This document shows, in pieces, positions 53,404 through 62,769 of a DNA stretch of 64,000 bases. Position 1 is the first letter of the stretch. The number at the start of each line of letters is the position of its first letter. The position numbers were made by a program, and so were the translations under genes. The notes beneath the pieces are model-generated. The model was given only the letters and a program-made list of their open reading frames with translations, had not been told where the DNA came from and did no database searches. Source of the DNA: Pseudocolwellia sp048296855 (GTDB lineage: Bacteria > Pseudomonadota > Gammaproteobacteria > Enterobacterales > Alteromonadaceae); the NCBI GenBank assembly GCA_048296855.1, contig CP182631.1; one strand, given 5' to 3'.

Positions 53404-54135
53404 ATGCATCACAATTCATCTAATTTACCAAGCGTTTCGCTTGCTGAAGAAACAATTCCTGAAGACTGTATTCGTAACCTGACGGTAGATAACCTTATTT
53501 TTACTTTGCATGAGAGTAAGTTAAAAGTACTTTTAGTAAAGTATAATCGTGGGTTAGCTGCTAATAAATGGGGATTAATAGGGCATTGGGTTAGAAATGA
53601 TGAAAACTTAGAAGATGCAGCTTTACGTGTAGTTAAAAAAACAACCAATGTAGATAATCTTTACCTTGATCAATTAGGTGCATTTGGTGCAGTAGATAGG
53701 TATCCAGCCAGTCGAATTATTACTATCGTTTTTTATTCGTTAGTTAGGCATGAAGAAACCAATTTAATTAGCGGAGAAAACGCGTTTGAATGTGAATGGT
53801 TTGATGTTTACGATTTACCTCCTTTAATGTTTGATCATGCGGATATTTTAGCGGCAGGTTTGAATTATTTAAAATACAAAGTACGCCATGAACCTATTGG
53901 TTTTAATTTATTACCTGAAAAATTTACCTTGCTTGAATTACAAGAAATTTACGAAGCTATTTTAAATAAAACGTTAGATAAACCCAATTTTCGTCGTAAA
54001 ATTCAAAAAATGAATTTATTGATAAACTGCGAAGAAAAGCAGAAAAAGGTAGCGCATAGAGCAGCAACTTTGTATCGATTTGACGTTAATGTATATGAAA
54101 AACTGAAAGAATTTGGATTTACATTCGAGTTTTAG
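53404..54135 (+). CDS. NrtR/AraR-like Nudix-type transcriptional regulator
   Basis: A 243-residue protein with an N-terminal Nudix-like fold (about 25-150) and a C-terminal winged helix (about 165-235, KFTLLELQEIYEAILNKTLDKPNFRRKI). The catalytic Nudix box is degenerate: the REXXEE part reads RVVKKTT, so hydrolase activity is unlikely and the domain probably senses a sugar or nucleotide. This is the layout of NrtR and Bacteroides AraR regulators. The divergent neighbour is GH10 xylanase and the next gene is a GPH transporter, so control of pentose or xylan use is likely. Confidence 0.85.
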   Translation: MHHNSSNLPSVSLAEETIPEDCIRNLTVDNLIFTLHESKLKVLLVKYNRGLAANKWGLIGHWVRNDENLEDAALRVVKKTTNVDNLYLDQLGAFGAVDRYPASRIITIVFYSLVRHEETNLISGENAFECEWFDVYDLPPLMFDHADILAAGLNYLKYKVRHEPIGFNLLPEKFTLLELQEIYEAILNKTLDKPNFRRKIQKMNLLINCEEKQKKVAHRAATLYRFDVNVYEKLKEFGFTFEF

Positions 54136-54155
54136 TTCATTTAATATTTTTCTCT

Positions 54156-54184
54156 AAAAGACAACATTCGTTGTCTTTTTTTTT
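54156..54184 (+). terminator. Terminator after the Nudix-type regulator
   Basis: AAAAGACAAC (54156-54165) pairs with GTTGTCTTTT (54170-54179), and the T run continues to 54184. This ends the regulator message before the transporter gene. Confidence 0.85.
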
Positions 54185-54233
54185 GCTTTAATTTCTCTCT
54201 TAATCATATAGATGTTTACATCCGAATAATTTA

Positions 54234-54256
54234 GATATAGTATTTTGGACTATATC
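54234..54256. promoter_or_regulatory. Palindrome before the GPH transporter gene
   Basis: GATATAGT (54234-54241) and ACTATATC (54249-54256) form a perfect inverted repeat around a 7-base spacer, 38 bases before the transporter ATG. It could be the binding site of the adjacent Nudix-type regulator or another repressor. No matching site of the same spacing was seen elsewhere in the window. Confidence 0.4.
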
Positions 54257-54294
54257 GATAGTTAAACCATTATAAAATTGTATTTGGGGTATCC

Positions 54295-55635
54295 ATGCAA
54301 AACGAAAAAAACAAGTTAACTGTTAAAGAAAAATTTGGTTATGGATTAGGTGACACGGCAAGCAATATTGTTTTCCAGATGGTTGCCAATTTTATGCTGA
54401 TATTTTACACCGACGTTTATGGCTTATCTGCAGCGGCAGCTGGAACATTGCTGCTTACTGTAAGGTTATTTGACGGATTTACTGATCCTATTATGGGCAG
54501 TATTGCCGACAGAACCCGTACTAAGTGGGGAGCTTATCGTCCTTATTTATTATTTTTAGCGGTACCTTACGGCGTGTTTGCTTGTTTAGCTTTTATTACT
54601 CCTGATTTTGATGCAACGGGTAAATTGGTATATGCCTACATTACCTACGGATTATTAATGACCTGTTATACCGCTATTAATATTCCTTATGGTGCTTTGG
54701 GTGGTGTAATGGTTGACTCACCTAAAGAACGTGCTTCATTACAGTCATACCGATTTGCTATGGCAATGGCTGCATTAGTTATTATTGTGTGGGCGCTGCC
54801 AAAACTTGTTGAATTTTTTGGTGAAGGAAATGATCGAGTAGGTTATCCATTAGCCATGGCCTTCATGGGAACTTTAGCTGCCATTTGTTTTGTTTTTTGT
54901 TTTAAAATGACCAAAGAAGCTAAGCTGCCGCCTGTTGAAGGAAATCGTAAAAATGTTTTTACCGAATTCTTTTCGTTATTTAAAAATGACCAGTGGGTTA
55001 TTATTGCTGCAATTAGCTTAGCTACCTTAACCCTTATTGGTATTCGTGCCGCAGTTGCTCCACATTATATTAAATATTATGTGGGCGAAGAGTCGTTAAT
55101 TTCTACATTTTTAACTGTTGCTGCAATAGGTTCAGTTTTAGGTGCGGTATCCACCAACTTTTTAACCAAATACTTTGAGAAAAAAGTCTTATTTCAAGTG
55201 GCTATTGTGATTGTGATCATATCGCATAGTCTTTTCTATGTTGTAGATTCAAGCCAAATAGTCGCTATTTTTATCCTTTATTTTATTGCTAACTTTGCTC
55301 ATATGATGTTGACGCCCATTATGTTTTCTATGGTGGCAGACACGGTTGATTATGGTGTGCTTAAAATAGGAAAACGTCTTACCGCTATTACCTTTTCAGG
55401 GCATTTATTAGCGATTAAATTTGGTTTTGCCATTGGTGGGGCTTTAGCTGGTTGGATCTTAGCGAGTTACAACTACGTACCTAATCAAGTTCAGTCGGCG
55501 GATACGCTGAGTGGTATTTTACTCGCATTTGCCGGCATACCCGTTATTTGCATGGTGATAAGTTTAGTACTGATCAAAAAATACAAATTAACCGAGCTTG
55601 AAGTCGAAAGTATTCAAGCATCAATTACAAAGTAA
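54295..55635 (+). CDS. GPH-family xyloside/cation symporter
   Basis: A 446-residue inner-membrane symporter with twelve hydrophobic segments, with the family segments EKFGYGLGDTASNIVFQMV (about 12), FDGFTDPIMGSIADRTRTKWGAYRPY and PYGALGGVMVDSPKERAS. It is a paralogue of the gene at 30677-32017. Its neighbours (GH10, GH43 at 55773, Nudix-type regulator) suggest import of xylobiose or short xylo-oligosaccharides for cytoplasmic hydrolysis. Confidence 0.9.
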   Translation: MQNEKNKLTVKEKFGYGLGDTASNIVFQMVANFMLIFYTDVYGLSAAAAGTLLLTVRLFDGFTDPIMGSIADRTRTKWGAYRPYLLFLAVPYGVFACLAFITPDFDATGKLVYAYITYGLLMTCYTAINIPYGALGGVMVDSPKERASLQSYRFAMAMAALVIIVWALPKLVEFFGEGNDRVGYPLAMAFMGTLAAICFVFCFKMTKEAKLPPVEGNRKNVFTEFFSLFKNDQWVIIAAISLATLTLIGIRAAVAPHYIKYYVGEESLISTFLTVAAIGSVLGAVSTNFLTKYFEKKVLFQVAIVIVIISHSLFYVVDSSQIVAIFILYFIANFAHMMLTPIMFSMVADTVDYGVLKIGKRLTAITFSGHLLAIKFGFAIGGALAGWILASYNYVPNQVQSADTLSGILLAFAGIPVICMVISLVLIKKYKLTELEVESIQASITK

Positions 55636-55772
55636 TACGGTAATACGCCGTGTTTTAACAAATATTTTAAACAAACCGTTAACCTTTATATTTAGCGCTA
55701 AAAGCTTTGTTGTTAAAGCATCGCGCTAAATAACTTAGTCATCATAAAGTAAAATCGTACATAGGAGATTTC

Positions 55773-56837
55773 ATGACAAGACCTGCACAAGAAAAACATA
55801 GGGCATCTGAAACGTTGAGTCATGCAGAGCAAATTCAACAAAAAGATATAGAGCGCGCCAATTTATTGAAAGATAAAAGTGAGCCCCTTGTTAAGCACAT
55901 ATATACGGCAGATCCATCTGCGCATGTTTTTGACGGTAAAATTTATGTTTACCCATCTCATGATGTTGAATCAGAAAGTAGTATAAATGATGATGGTGAC
56001 CATTTTGCTATGAATGATTACCATGTATTGTCGCTTGATAAAGATGATTTTAGCGCGACAGATCACGGTGTAGCACTTCATGTAGATGATGTGCCATGGG
56101 CAAGTAAGCAAATGTGGGCACCTGATGCAGCGCATAAAGAAGGGACTTATTATTTTTATTTTCCAGCGAGAGATAAAGAGGGGATATTTAGGATCGGAGT
56201 AGCTAGTAGTTCATCTCCGACAGGGCCTTTTAAAGCTGAACCTGACTACATTCAAGGAACTTTTAGTATAGATCCCGCTGTGTATGAAGATGATGACGGT
56301 AGTTATTACCTTTATTTTGGTGGTTTATGGGGAGGGCAGTTACAAAACTGGCATGAGGGTAAATTTAATAAAGAAGACAAATACCCTGCAGATAATGAAG
56401 CGGCTTTGCCTGCTAAAATGGCAAAGCTTTCATCTAATATGCTTGAGCTAGCTGAAGAGCCTAAAGATATCATTATTATTGATGAAAATGGTGATCCAAT
56501 AACCGTAGGTGATAATAATCGACGCTTTTTTGAAGGCCCTTGGGTGCATAAATATAATGGCGTTTATTATTTTTCTTACTCTACTGGTGATACCCATAAA
56601 ATAGCTTATGCAACTAGCTCTTCACCTTATGGTCCGTTTACTTATCAAGGCGTTATTTTAAACCCTGTATTAGGCTGGACAAATCATCATTCTATTACCT
56701 GCTATGAAGGGAAGTGGTATTTGTTTTATCACGATAGCAGCTTGTCAGGCGGTCAAACTCACTTACGTTGCGTTAAAATGACCGAATTGATCCATGATGA
56801 AAATGGAAAGATTGAAACGGTAGACGCTTACGAGTAA
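55773..56837 (+). CDS. Cytoplasmic GH43 glycoside hydrolase
   Basis: A 354-residue GH43 without signal peptide; the N-terminal 35 residues are charged (HAEQIQQKDIERANLLKDKS). Catalytic acids are Asp in HIYTADPSAH (about 49), Asp in GTFSIDPAVY (about 168) and Glu in RFFEGPWVHK (about 255). The catalytic part closely parallels the exported GH43 at 24325-25464, including GGQLQ..W and LGWTNHHSI. So the pair covers the same activity on either side of the membrane. It is 137 bases after the GPH symporter and probably co-transcribed. Confidence 0.92.
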   Translation: MTRPAQEKHRASETLSHAEQIQQKDIERANLLKDKSEPLVKHIYTADPSAHVFDGKIYVYPSHDVESESSINDDGDHFAMNDYHVLSLDKDDFSATDHGVALHVDDVPWASKQMWAPDAAHKEGTYYFYFPARDKEGIFRIGVASSSSPTGPFKAEPDYIQGTFSIDPAVYEDDDGSYYLYFGGLWGGQLQNWHEGKFNKEDKYPADNEAALPAKMAKLSSNMLELAEEPKDIIIIDENGDPITVGDNNRRFFEGPWVHKYNGVYYFSYSTGDTHKIAYATSSSPYGPFTYQGVILNPVLGWTNHHSITCYEGKWYLFYHDSSLSGGQTHLRCVKMTELIHDENGKIETVDAYE

Positions 56838-57042
56838 GACTAAAAAATTTACCGAATTAAGATATAGTCAATTAGACTTTTATTTGTAATGTACTAAGCT
56901 TTATTTACTAAAGCAAGGTGTTATTTATAACGTATTGAATTTAATGTTTTTAGTTCGGTGATTTTAGATTTTAAAGAATTTCAGGTTTTAGTTTTAAAGA
57001 TTTACGATATAAGTAAAAAATAATTTTTCGTTAAAATACCTT

Positions 57043-57093
57043 ATTGTCATTTTGAATATATTGTGTTAAAAATGTAATTGTCATTTTGACAAT
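57043..57093. promoter_or_regulatory. ATTGTCATTTTGACAAT palindrome and direct repeat before the receptor
   Basis: ATTGTCATTTTGACAAT (57077-57093) is a perfect inverted repeat with a TTT centre, and the half ATTGTCATTTTGA is repeated at 57043-57055, 34 bases upstream (about three helical turns). They lie 34-84 bases before the receptor ATG, where a regulator controlling receptor expression would sit. Confidence 0.5.
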
Positions 57094-57126
57094 AATAAAA
57101 TAAATATAAAAAATCAGGGGACTCAA

Positions 57127-60100
57127 ATGTTTAATAAAAAGATATTAACTACCTCCATCTTAGCCGCGCTAGGTTCAATGACCGTGTCAACTATGGGTTA
57201 TGCAGAAGAAAGCGAAGTGAAGGAAGTAGAAGTTATTACCGTAACGGGGATACGTGGTAGTTTATTACGCGCTATGGATGTAAAACGTGCTTCAGAAGGT
57301 ATTGTTGATGCAATTTCTGCTGAAGATATGGGGAAATTTCCAGATACTAACTTAGCCGAATCTTTACAGCGTATTACTGGTGTTTCAATTGACCGTGCAA
57401 GTGGTGAAGGTAGTAAAGTTACAGTTCGTGGTTTTGGTGCAGATAAAAACTTAATTACATTAAATGGTCGTCAATTACCTACAACGACGGGTGACAGAAC
57501 ATTTGATTTTGCAAACATTGCTTCAGAAAGTGTATCAGGTGTTACTGTTTATAAAACATCTAATGCGAGTGTTACATCAGGTGGTATTGGCGCAACTATT
57601 GATTTACAAACACATAAGCCTTTGCAGTCTCCGGGTACTAAAGCTTCAATTGGTGGGAAATTAGTTAACGATTCTTCAACTGACCAAGGTAGTACAACAC
57701 CAGAAATTAGCGGTTTATACTCACAAACGTTTGCCGATGAAATGTTTGGTATTTCAATTTCAGGTAGTTACCAAGAACGTGAAAGTGGCATGCAACAGTT
57801 TTTACAAGACCAAGGCTACAGAGCAAGTGATTACACTAACACAGGTTGGGGTGGTGTACCTGCTGGTGCTGACGGCGGTACAAACAGACCAACAAGTGGT
57901 AATTATTCAAACCCACAACAACCTCGTTATGTGTTTGAAGAGCGTCAACGTAAACGTTTAAATGGCCAATTAGTATTGCAATATAAGCCTATTGAAACTT
58001 TAACAATTACTGTAGATCAGACAATAATTCGTAATGAAATTGAAGAGCAACATACTGATGCTTCTGTATGGTTTAACTATGCCGGCGATCGTAGCGAAAC
58101 AGTATGGGACGGTTCTCCAAATGCAGTGCCACTAATTTATTCTGAAATTTATGAAATTAATAGTGATGCTGATCTTGCCGATACTTCTTTAACTGTTGGT
58201 GCTTGGGGTAATGAACAAAAAACTGACTCAACGGGTTTAAACATCGATTGGCAAGTTAGCGATAAATTAAACATTACTGTTGATCATCATAGTTCTAAAG
58301 CGAGTATGCAAGCGACAGATCCGCGCCATGGTACACGTAATAATATGCAATTACCTTCTTACACTCGTACTCGTACAGGTTTAGATTTAACGGGGGATTT
58401 ACCAGGTATAGCAACAGGTAATATTGAAGCATTTACTCCACAAACTATGCGTTTATCCGGTAGTTGGTTCTCAAATGATAAATACTCTTCAGAAGTCGAT
58501 CAAACTCAAGTAAAAGGTGAGTACATCTTAAACGACGAAATAAGTATCGATTTTGGTGTATCAGTTAATACGGTTAATAACCATTACCGTCATACACAAG
58601 TTCAACGTGCCGATTGGGGAGGAGTTGGTGAAGTAGGTGATTTTGCTGACGTTGATTGGCGTGAAGATACTATTTTAGATAAGTTTGATGCTAAAGCAGG
58701 TAACTTTGAAGGCACAGCAACACAAGGTGATTACGATTTATTTAACAAAATTTTCTTTGCTGATTTTGATGAAATTGTTCGCGCTGCAGAGTTTGCAGAT
58801 CCAGTAGCTAATGTTGATAGTTTATGGGGTGACTGTAAAGCGCCTGCGGGTGCATCAGCAGGACCTAACGGTGAAGGCCATTTCTGTGCATCAACTAACT
58901 GGGATGCAGATACCAACCGTTTTACTGAAGAAAAAACCACAGCGTATTTCGTACAACTGAGTTACGAAGGTGAATTAGGAAGTATGCCGTTTAGTGCCTA
59001 TTTAGGTGTTCGTCATGAATCAACTGATGTTGACTCAATAGCTTCAGCTCCGGGATATAGCAGTGTTGAATGGAACGAAGATACGTCTACATCAGTAACA
59101 GGTGTAACAGGCATTGAAACATTAAGTCAATCGGCTGACTACAGTAAAGTGCTACCAAGTTTAAATGTTAATTTAGAACTTACTGACGATATAACCTTAA
59201 GAGCAGCAGCGGGTAAAACAATTTCTCGTGCTTCTTATGGCCAATTGCAAGGTGGTACAACGGTTAATACAGGTGGTAGTTTAAGTGGTTACTCAGGTAA
59301 CTCAGGTAATCCAGGGTTAAAACCATTAGAGTCAGTAAACTTTGACATTTCTGCTGAGTGGTATTACGACGAAGGTAGTTATGTTTCATTAGGTTACTTT
59401 AGAAAAGATGTAACTAATTGGATAACTACAGGTACTGTTGATTCAGATATTTTCAGTCTACCTAATCCACTTGATGGCGCTAAATTTAACGCTGCTGTTG
59501 CTGCATTAGGTGCAAATGCTTCAAATCAAGATATTAGAAACTATATCTTTGAAAACTACGTTGATGATCCAAATGTTCAACCAAAATTTGACGAAAATGG
59601 TGACTTAGACGGCGGAAAAATTATTGGTGACCCGGCAACAGATAACATTGTTAACTTTAGATTAAATGTGCCTGTAAACGGCGATAATGAAGAAACAATT
59701 GATGGGTTAGAATTTAATATTCAGCACATTTTTGGTGATTCAGGATTTGGTGGTGTATTCAACTATACTATGGTTGATTCAGGTCTTGCTTATGATAATA
59801 ACTCTTTACAAGATACTGCTGCATTAACAGGGTTAAGTGATACAGCTAACGTGGTTGCTTTTTATGATAAAAATGGATTGCAAGTACGTATAGCCTACAA
59901 TTGGCGTGATGAGTTCTTAAATGAACGCCGTGTAAATGGTGATTTAACAGCACCAATTTATACTGAAGCATACGACCAAATAGATTTTAACGTAAGTTAT
60001 GAAGTGCCAGCCCTAGAAGGTTTAACGGTATTTTTTGAAGGTATTAACATTACCAACGAATATACCAATGAGTATGGTCGTGATGATCGCCTTACTTATA

Positions 60101-60153
60101 AATTAACCCAAACGGGTGCACGTTATGCTTTAGGTGCAAGGTATAGCTTTTAA
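57127..60153 (+). CDS. TonB-dependent receptor, probably for xylan oligosaccharides
   Basis: A 1008-residue outer-membrane receptor of the Caulobacter-type group. It has a signal peptide (cleavage about AMGYA-EES, residue 25), a TonB-box-like VITVTG, a plug domain (about 45-160, VDAISAEDMGKFPDTNLAESLQRITGVSIDR, then RGFG and LNGRQLPT), and a barrel to the C-terminal LGARYSF. The final aromatic residue is the normal end for outer-membrane barrels. It begins the halogenase/SapC/cupin cluster and follows the GH43 gene, so uptake of xylo-oligosaccharides is the likely role. A terminator follows. Confidence 0.95.
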   Translation: MFNKKILTTSILAALGSMTVSTMGYAEESEVKEVEVITVTGIRGSLLRAMDVKRASEGIVDAISAEDMGKFPDTNLAESLQRITGVSIDRASGEGSKVTVRGFGADKNLITLNGRQLPTTTGDRTFDFANIASESVSGVTVYKTSNASVTSGGIGATIDLQTHKPLQSPGTKASIGGKLVNDSSTDQGSTTPEISGLYSQTFADEMFGISISGSYQERESGMQQFLQDQGYRASDYTNTGWGGVPAGADGGTNRPTSGNYSNPQQPRYVFEERQRKRLNGQLVLQYKPIETLTITVDQTIIRNEIEEQHTDASVWFNYAGDRSETVWDGSPNAVPLIYSEIYEINSDADLADTSLTVGAWGNEQKTDSTGLNIDWQVSDKLNITVDHHSSKASMQATDPRHGTRNNMQLPSYTRTRTGLDLTGDLPGIATGNIEAFTPQTMRLSGSWFSNDKYSSEVDQTQVKGEYILNDEISIDFGVSVNTVNNHYRHTQVQRADWGGVGEVGDFADVDWREDTILDKFDAKAGNFEGTATQGDYDLFNKIFFADFDEIVRAAEFADPVANVDSLWGDCKAPAGASAGPNGEGHFCASTNWDADTNRFTEEKTTAYFVQLSYEGELGSMPFSAYLGVRHESTDVDSIASAPGYSSVEWNEDTSTSVTGVTGIETLSQSADYSKVLPSLNVNLELTDDITLRAAAGKTISRASYGQLQGGTTVNTGGSLSGYSGNSGNPGLKPLESVNFDISAEWYYDEGSYVSLGYFRKDVTNWITTGTVDSDIFSLPNPLDGAKFNAAVAALGANASNQDIRNYIFENYVDDPNVQPKFDENGDLDGGKIIGDPATDNIVNFRLNVPVNGDNEETIDGLEFNIQHIFGDSGFGGVFNYTMVDSGLAYDNNSLQDTAALTGLSDTANVVAFYDKNGLQVRIAYNWRDEFLNERRVNGDLTAPIYTEAYDQIDFNVSYEVPALEGLTVFFEGINITNEYTNEYGRDDRLTYKLTQTGARYALGARYSF

Positions 60154-60172
60154 AACGTTGTTTTAATTGTTT

Positions 60173-60200
60173 AAAAAGCTACTTTTTAGTAGCTTTTTTT
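60173..60200 (+). terminator. Terminator after the TonB-dependent receptor
   Basis: AAAAAGCTAC pairs with GTAGCTTTTTTT around a TTTTTA loop, ending in a T run at 60200. It separates the receptor message from the halogenase group, although readthrough is possible. Confidence 0.85.
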
Positions 60201-60397
60201 ATGCCTATTATTCGTTAATCTAAGTTAGATTAACCTTATTACGTTTTACATGAGGCTTTAGTTACCTTAGCTAGTAATTCGATTACTTGTTTGTTATAGT
60301 CAAATAAACCTTAAGTTGTCTAGTAGTAGATTAAGGTACTAAAGTTATTGATTACAGGGACAGAAACTTAAATTTATTGAATGGTTAAGTGGTGCAT

Positions 60398-61984
60398 ATG
60401 CAATCAGAAATAAAAAATATTGTTATTGTAGGTGGTGGTACTGCGGGTTGGATCACTGCGGGATTAATTGCAGCTAAACACACTAAACATCAATCTTCTT
60501 GCTCTACAGTTTCAGTTACCGTTATCGAGTCTCCAAATGTTCCTACTATTGGAGTGGGTGAGGGAACGTGGCCCTCAATGCGCGAAACCCTAAAAAAAAT
60601 AGGTATTAACGAAGCTGATTTATTTACTTGTTGTGATGCGAGTTTTAAACAAGCCTCAAAATTTATTGATTGGCAAAAATCACCTTTAAATCATAACAAC
60701 ACTAGCCATTCTTATTTTCATCCCTTTTCTTTACCCCAAGGCACTTCTCAGTTTAATTTAGGTACAGTGATGGGATCTTTAACTGTTGCCGAAACTAGTA
60801 CATTGTCTTTTGCTCAGCAAGTTTGTTATCAGTCTGTATTATGTGAAGAAAATTTAGCGCCTAAACAAATAACACTAAAAGCATACGACTATATTGCTAA
60901 TTATGGCTATCACCTTGATGCGACAAAGTTTTCATTATTACTTAAAGATCATTGTATAAAAAAGCTGAACGTAAAACATATTTCAGCCCATATTGTTGCG
61001 GTAAATAATGATGACAGCGGTGATATTTCTTCAGTATCAACTCAATGCGCTGGTGATATTCAAGGTGATTTATTTATAGATTGTTCTGGTGCGCAGTCTT
61101 TATTGTTAGGTAAACATTTCGGTATTCCTTTTTGTTCAAAAAAATCAATATTGTTTAACGACTCTGCATTAGCGGTTCAAGTACCTTACGTTAATGAAAA
61201 CTCTCCTATTGCGTCATGTACCTTGTCTACCGCACAAGCATCTGGCTGGATTTGGAACATAGGCCTACAATCTCGTTGTGGTGTTGGTTATGTTTATTCA
61301 AGTCAACACACGAGCGATACACTGGCTGAAAGTACACTTGAACAATACCTTAACTCATTAAGTACAAGCCATAAAAAGTCAGAACCTTCAGTAAGAAAAT
61401 TGTCGTTTAACCCTGGTTATTATGAAAAATTTTGGCACAAAAACTGTGTTGCGGTAGGTATGTCTGCTGGTTTTATTGAACCACTCGAAGCTTCAGCATT
61501 AGCAATGGTCGAGCAAGCGGCTCAAATGATCAGTGATCAACTTCCTGTAACTAAACGTAGTATGGCGATAACCGCTAAACGTTTTAATGAAAAATTTATT
61601 AAGCATTGGCAACAAATTATCGAGTTTTTAAAACTACATTACGTGTTATCTAAACGAGATGATTCAAACTATTGGTTAGATAATAGAGATCCATCAAGTA
61701 TGCCTGAATCTTTACAAGAAATGCTTGAGTTGTGGCAGCATCAAGCGCCGTCGTCTTACGATATTCCACATAATAATCCTTTGTTTCCTGCAGCAAGTTA
61801 TCAATATGTTTTATACGGTATGCAATTTAATACGGTTTCAGCACGAGAAAATAATGAACATGCTGATCTTATTCAACGAACATTAGCTGATGTACAACAT
61901 AAACGACAGCAGTTATCAAAAGTGATGGAATCAAACAGAATGCTAATTAATAAAATAAAACAATATGGGCTAGCCACCATTTAA
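60398..61984 (+). CDS. Tryptophan-halogenase-like flavoprotein 1
   Basis: A 528-residue FAD-dependent monooxygenase of the tryptophan halogenase family. The dinucleotide-binding motif IVIVGGGTAGWITAGL is at the N-terminus, with VGEGTWPSMRETLKKIGI near residue 65 and the probable catalytic Lys in DASFKQASKF. The WxWxIP signature is changed: WIWNIGLQ has Gly in place of Pro. GFIEPLEASALAMVEQA lies near residue 365. Family members linked to TonB receptors have unclear substrates. I start at the ATG at 60398; upstream in-frame GTG codons (60389) are alternatives. It is the first of four same-direction genes. Confidence 0.85.
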   Translation: MQSEIKNIVIVGGGTAGWITAGLIAAKHTKHQSSCSTVSVTVIESPNVPTIGVGEGTWPSMRETLKKIGINEADLFTCCDASFKQASKFIDWQKSPLNHNNTSHSYFHPFSLPQGTSQFNLGTVMGSLTVAETSTLSFAQQVCYQSVLCEENLAPKQITLKAYDYIANYGYHLDATKFSLLLKDHCIKKLNVKHISAHIVAVNNDDSGDISSVSTQCAGDIQGDLFIDCSGAQSLLLGKHFGIPFCSKKSILFNDSALAVQVPYVNENSPIASCTLSTAQASGWIWNIGLQSRCGVGYVYSSQHTSDTLAESTLEQYLNSLSTSHKKSEPSVRKLSFNPGYYEKFWHKNCVAVGMSAGFIEPLEASALAMVEQAAQMISDQLPVTKRSMAITAKRFNEKFIKHWQQIIEFLKLHYVLSKRDDSNYWLDNRDPSSMPESLQEMLELWQHQAPSSYDIPHNNPLFPAASYQYVLYGMQFNTVSARENNEHADLIQRTLADVQHKRQQLSKVMESNRMLINKIKQYGLATI

Positions 61985-62031
61985 CAAACAGTAAACAACA
62001 ATATAATGATAACTATAAAGTGAGGCACCTC

Positions 62032-62760
62032 ATGGCAAACCATGTACTACTTAACAACATTGAACATAAAGATTTAAAAATTAATGCTGAACGTTCAGCA
62101 GTTATGGGTGACAACGTGTGGTATGCACAAACGTTCCCTATGGAGTTTAGAAGTGCTCAAGCCCACTATCCTATCTTATTTCATAAAGACAGTAACACAG
62201 GGCAGTTTATGCCAATTACTCTGTTCGGTTTTGAAAATGACGATAACTTATTTTTAAAAGAAGGTAAGTGGGATGCAACGTATATACCGTTAGCAGTGCA
62301 ACGATTACCTTTTTATATAGGGCAACAAAACGTAGTAAAAGACGGTGTAACCGCGCAAGAACGTGTTATTACCATTGATTTAGATTCTCCTAAAGTAAAT
62401 ACAGAACACGGTATCGATTTATTTTTGGAGTATGGCGGTAACAGTGATTATTTAGAACATATGGCGAATGTTTTAGAGTCGTTGCATGTTGGTTTACAAG
62501 AAAATAATGATTTTATAGAAGCTATGGTCACCTGCGAGTTATTGGAATCAGTAACCTTAGATATTGAGTTAAATGATGGTAGTAAAAACCAGTTAATGGG
62601 CTTTTATACGATTAATGAAGATAATTTAAATGCTCTCTCACAAGACAAGTTAATAAGGTTACACAATGCAGGGTTTCTTCAAGCGATATATATGGTGATT
62701 GCATCACAAGTGCATATCCATGATTTAGTCGCACGAAAAAATGCCCAACTAGCGTCTTAA
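62032..62760 (+). CDS. SapC-family protein
   Basis: A 242-residue protein of the SapC type. The diagnostic region is YAQTFPMEFRSAQAHYPILFHKD near residue 25-45, then PLAVQRLPFYIG near residue 90. The family is named for a surface-layer protein of Campylobacter, but its role in TonB-receptor clusters is unknown. There is no signal peptide. I start at the ATG at 62032 after GAGG rather than the GTG at 62020. It lies between the halogenase (47-base gap) and the cupin_8 gene (9-base gap), so it is part of one message. Confidence 0.85.
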   Translation: MANHVLLNNIEHKDLKINAERSAVMGDNVWYAQTFPMEFRSAQAHYPILFHKDSNTGQFMPITLFGFENDDNLFLKEGKWDATYIPLAVQRLPFYIGQQNVVKDGVTAQERVITIDLDSPKVNTEHGIDLFLEYGGNSDYLEHMANVLESLHVGLQENNDFIEAMVTCELLESVTLDIELNDGSKNQLMGFYTINEDNLNALSQDKLIRLHNAGFLQAIYMVIASQVHIHDLVARKNAQLAS

Positions 62761-62769
62761 TCATCATTT

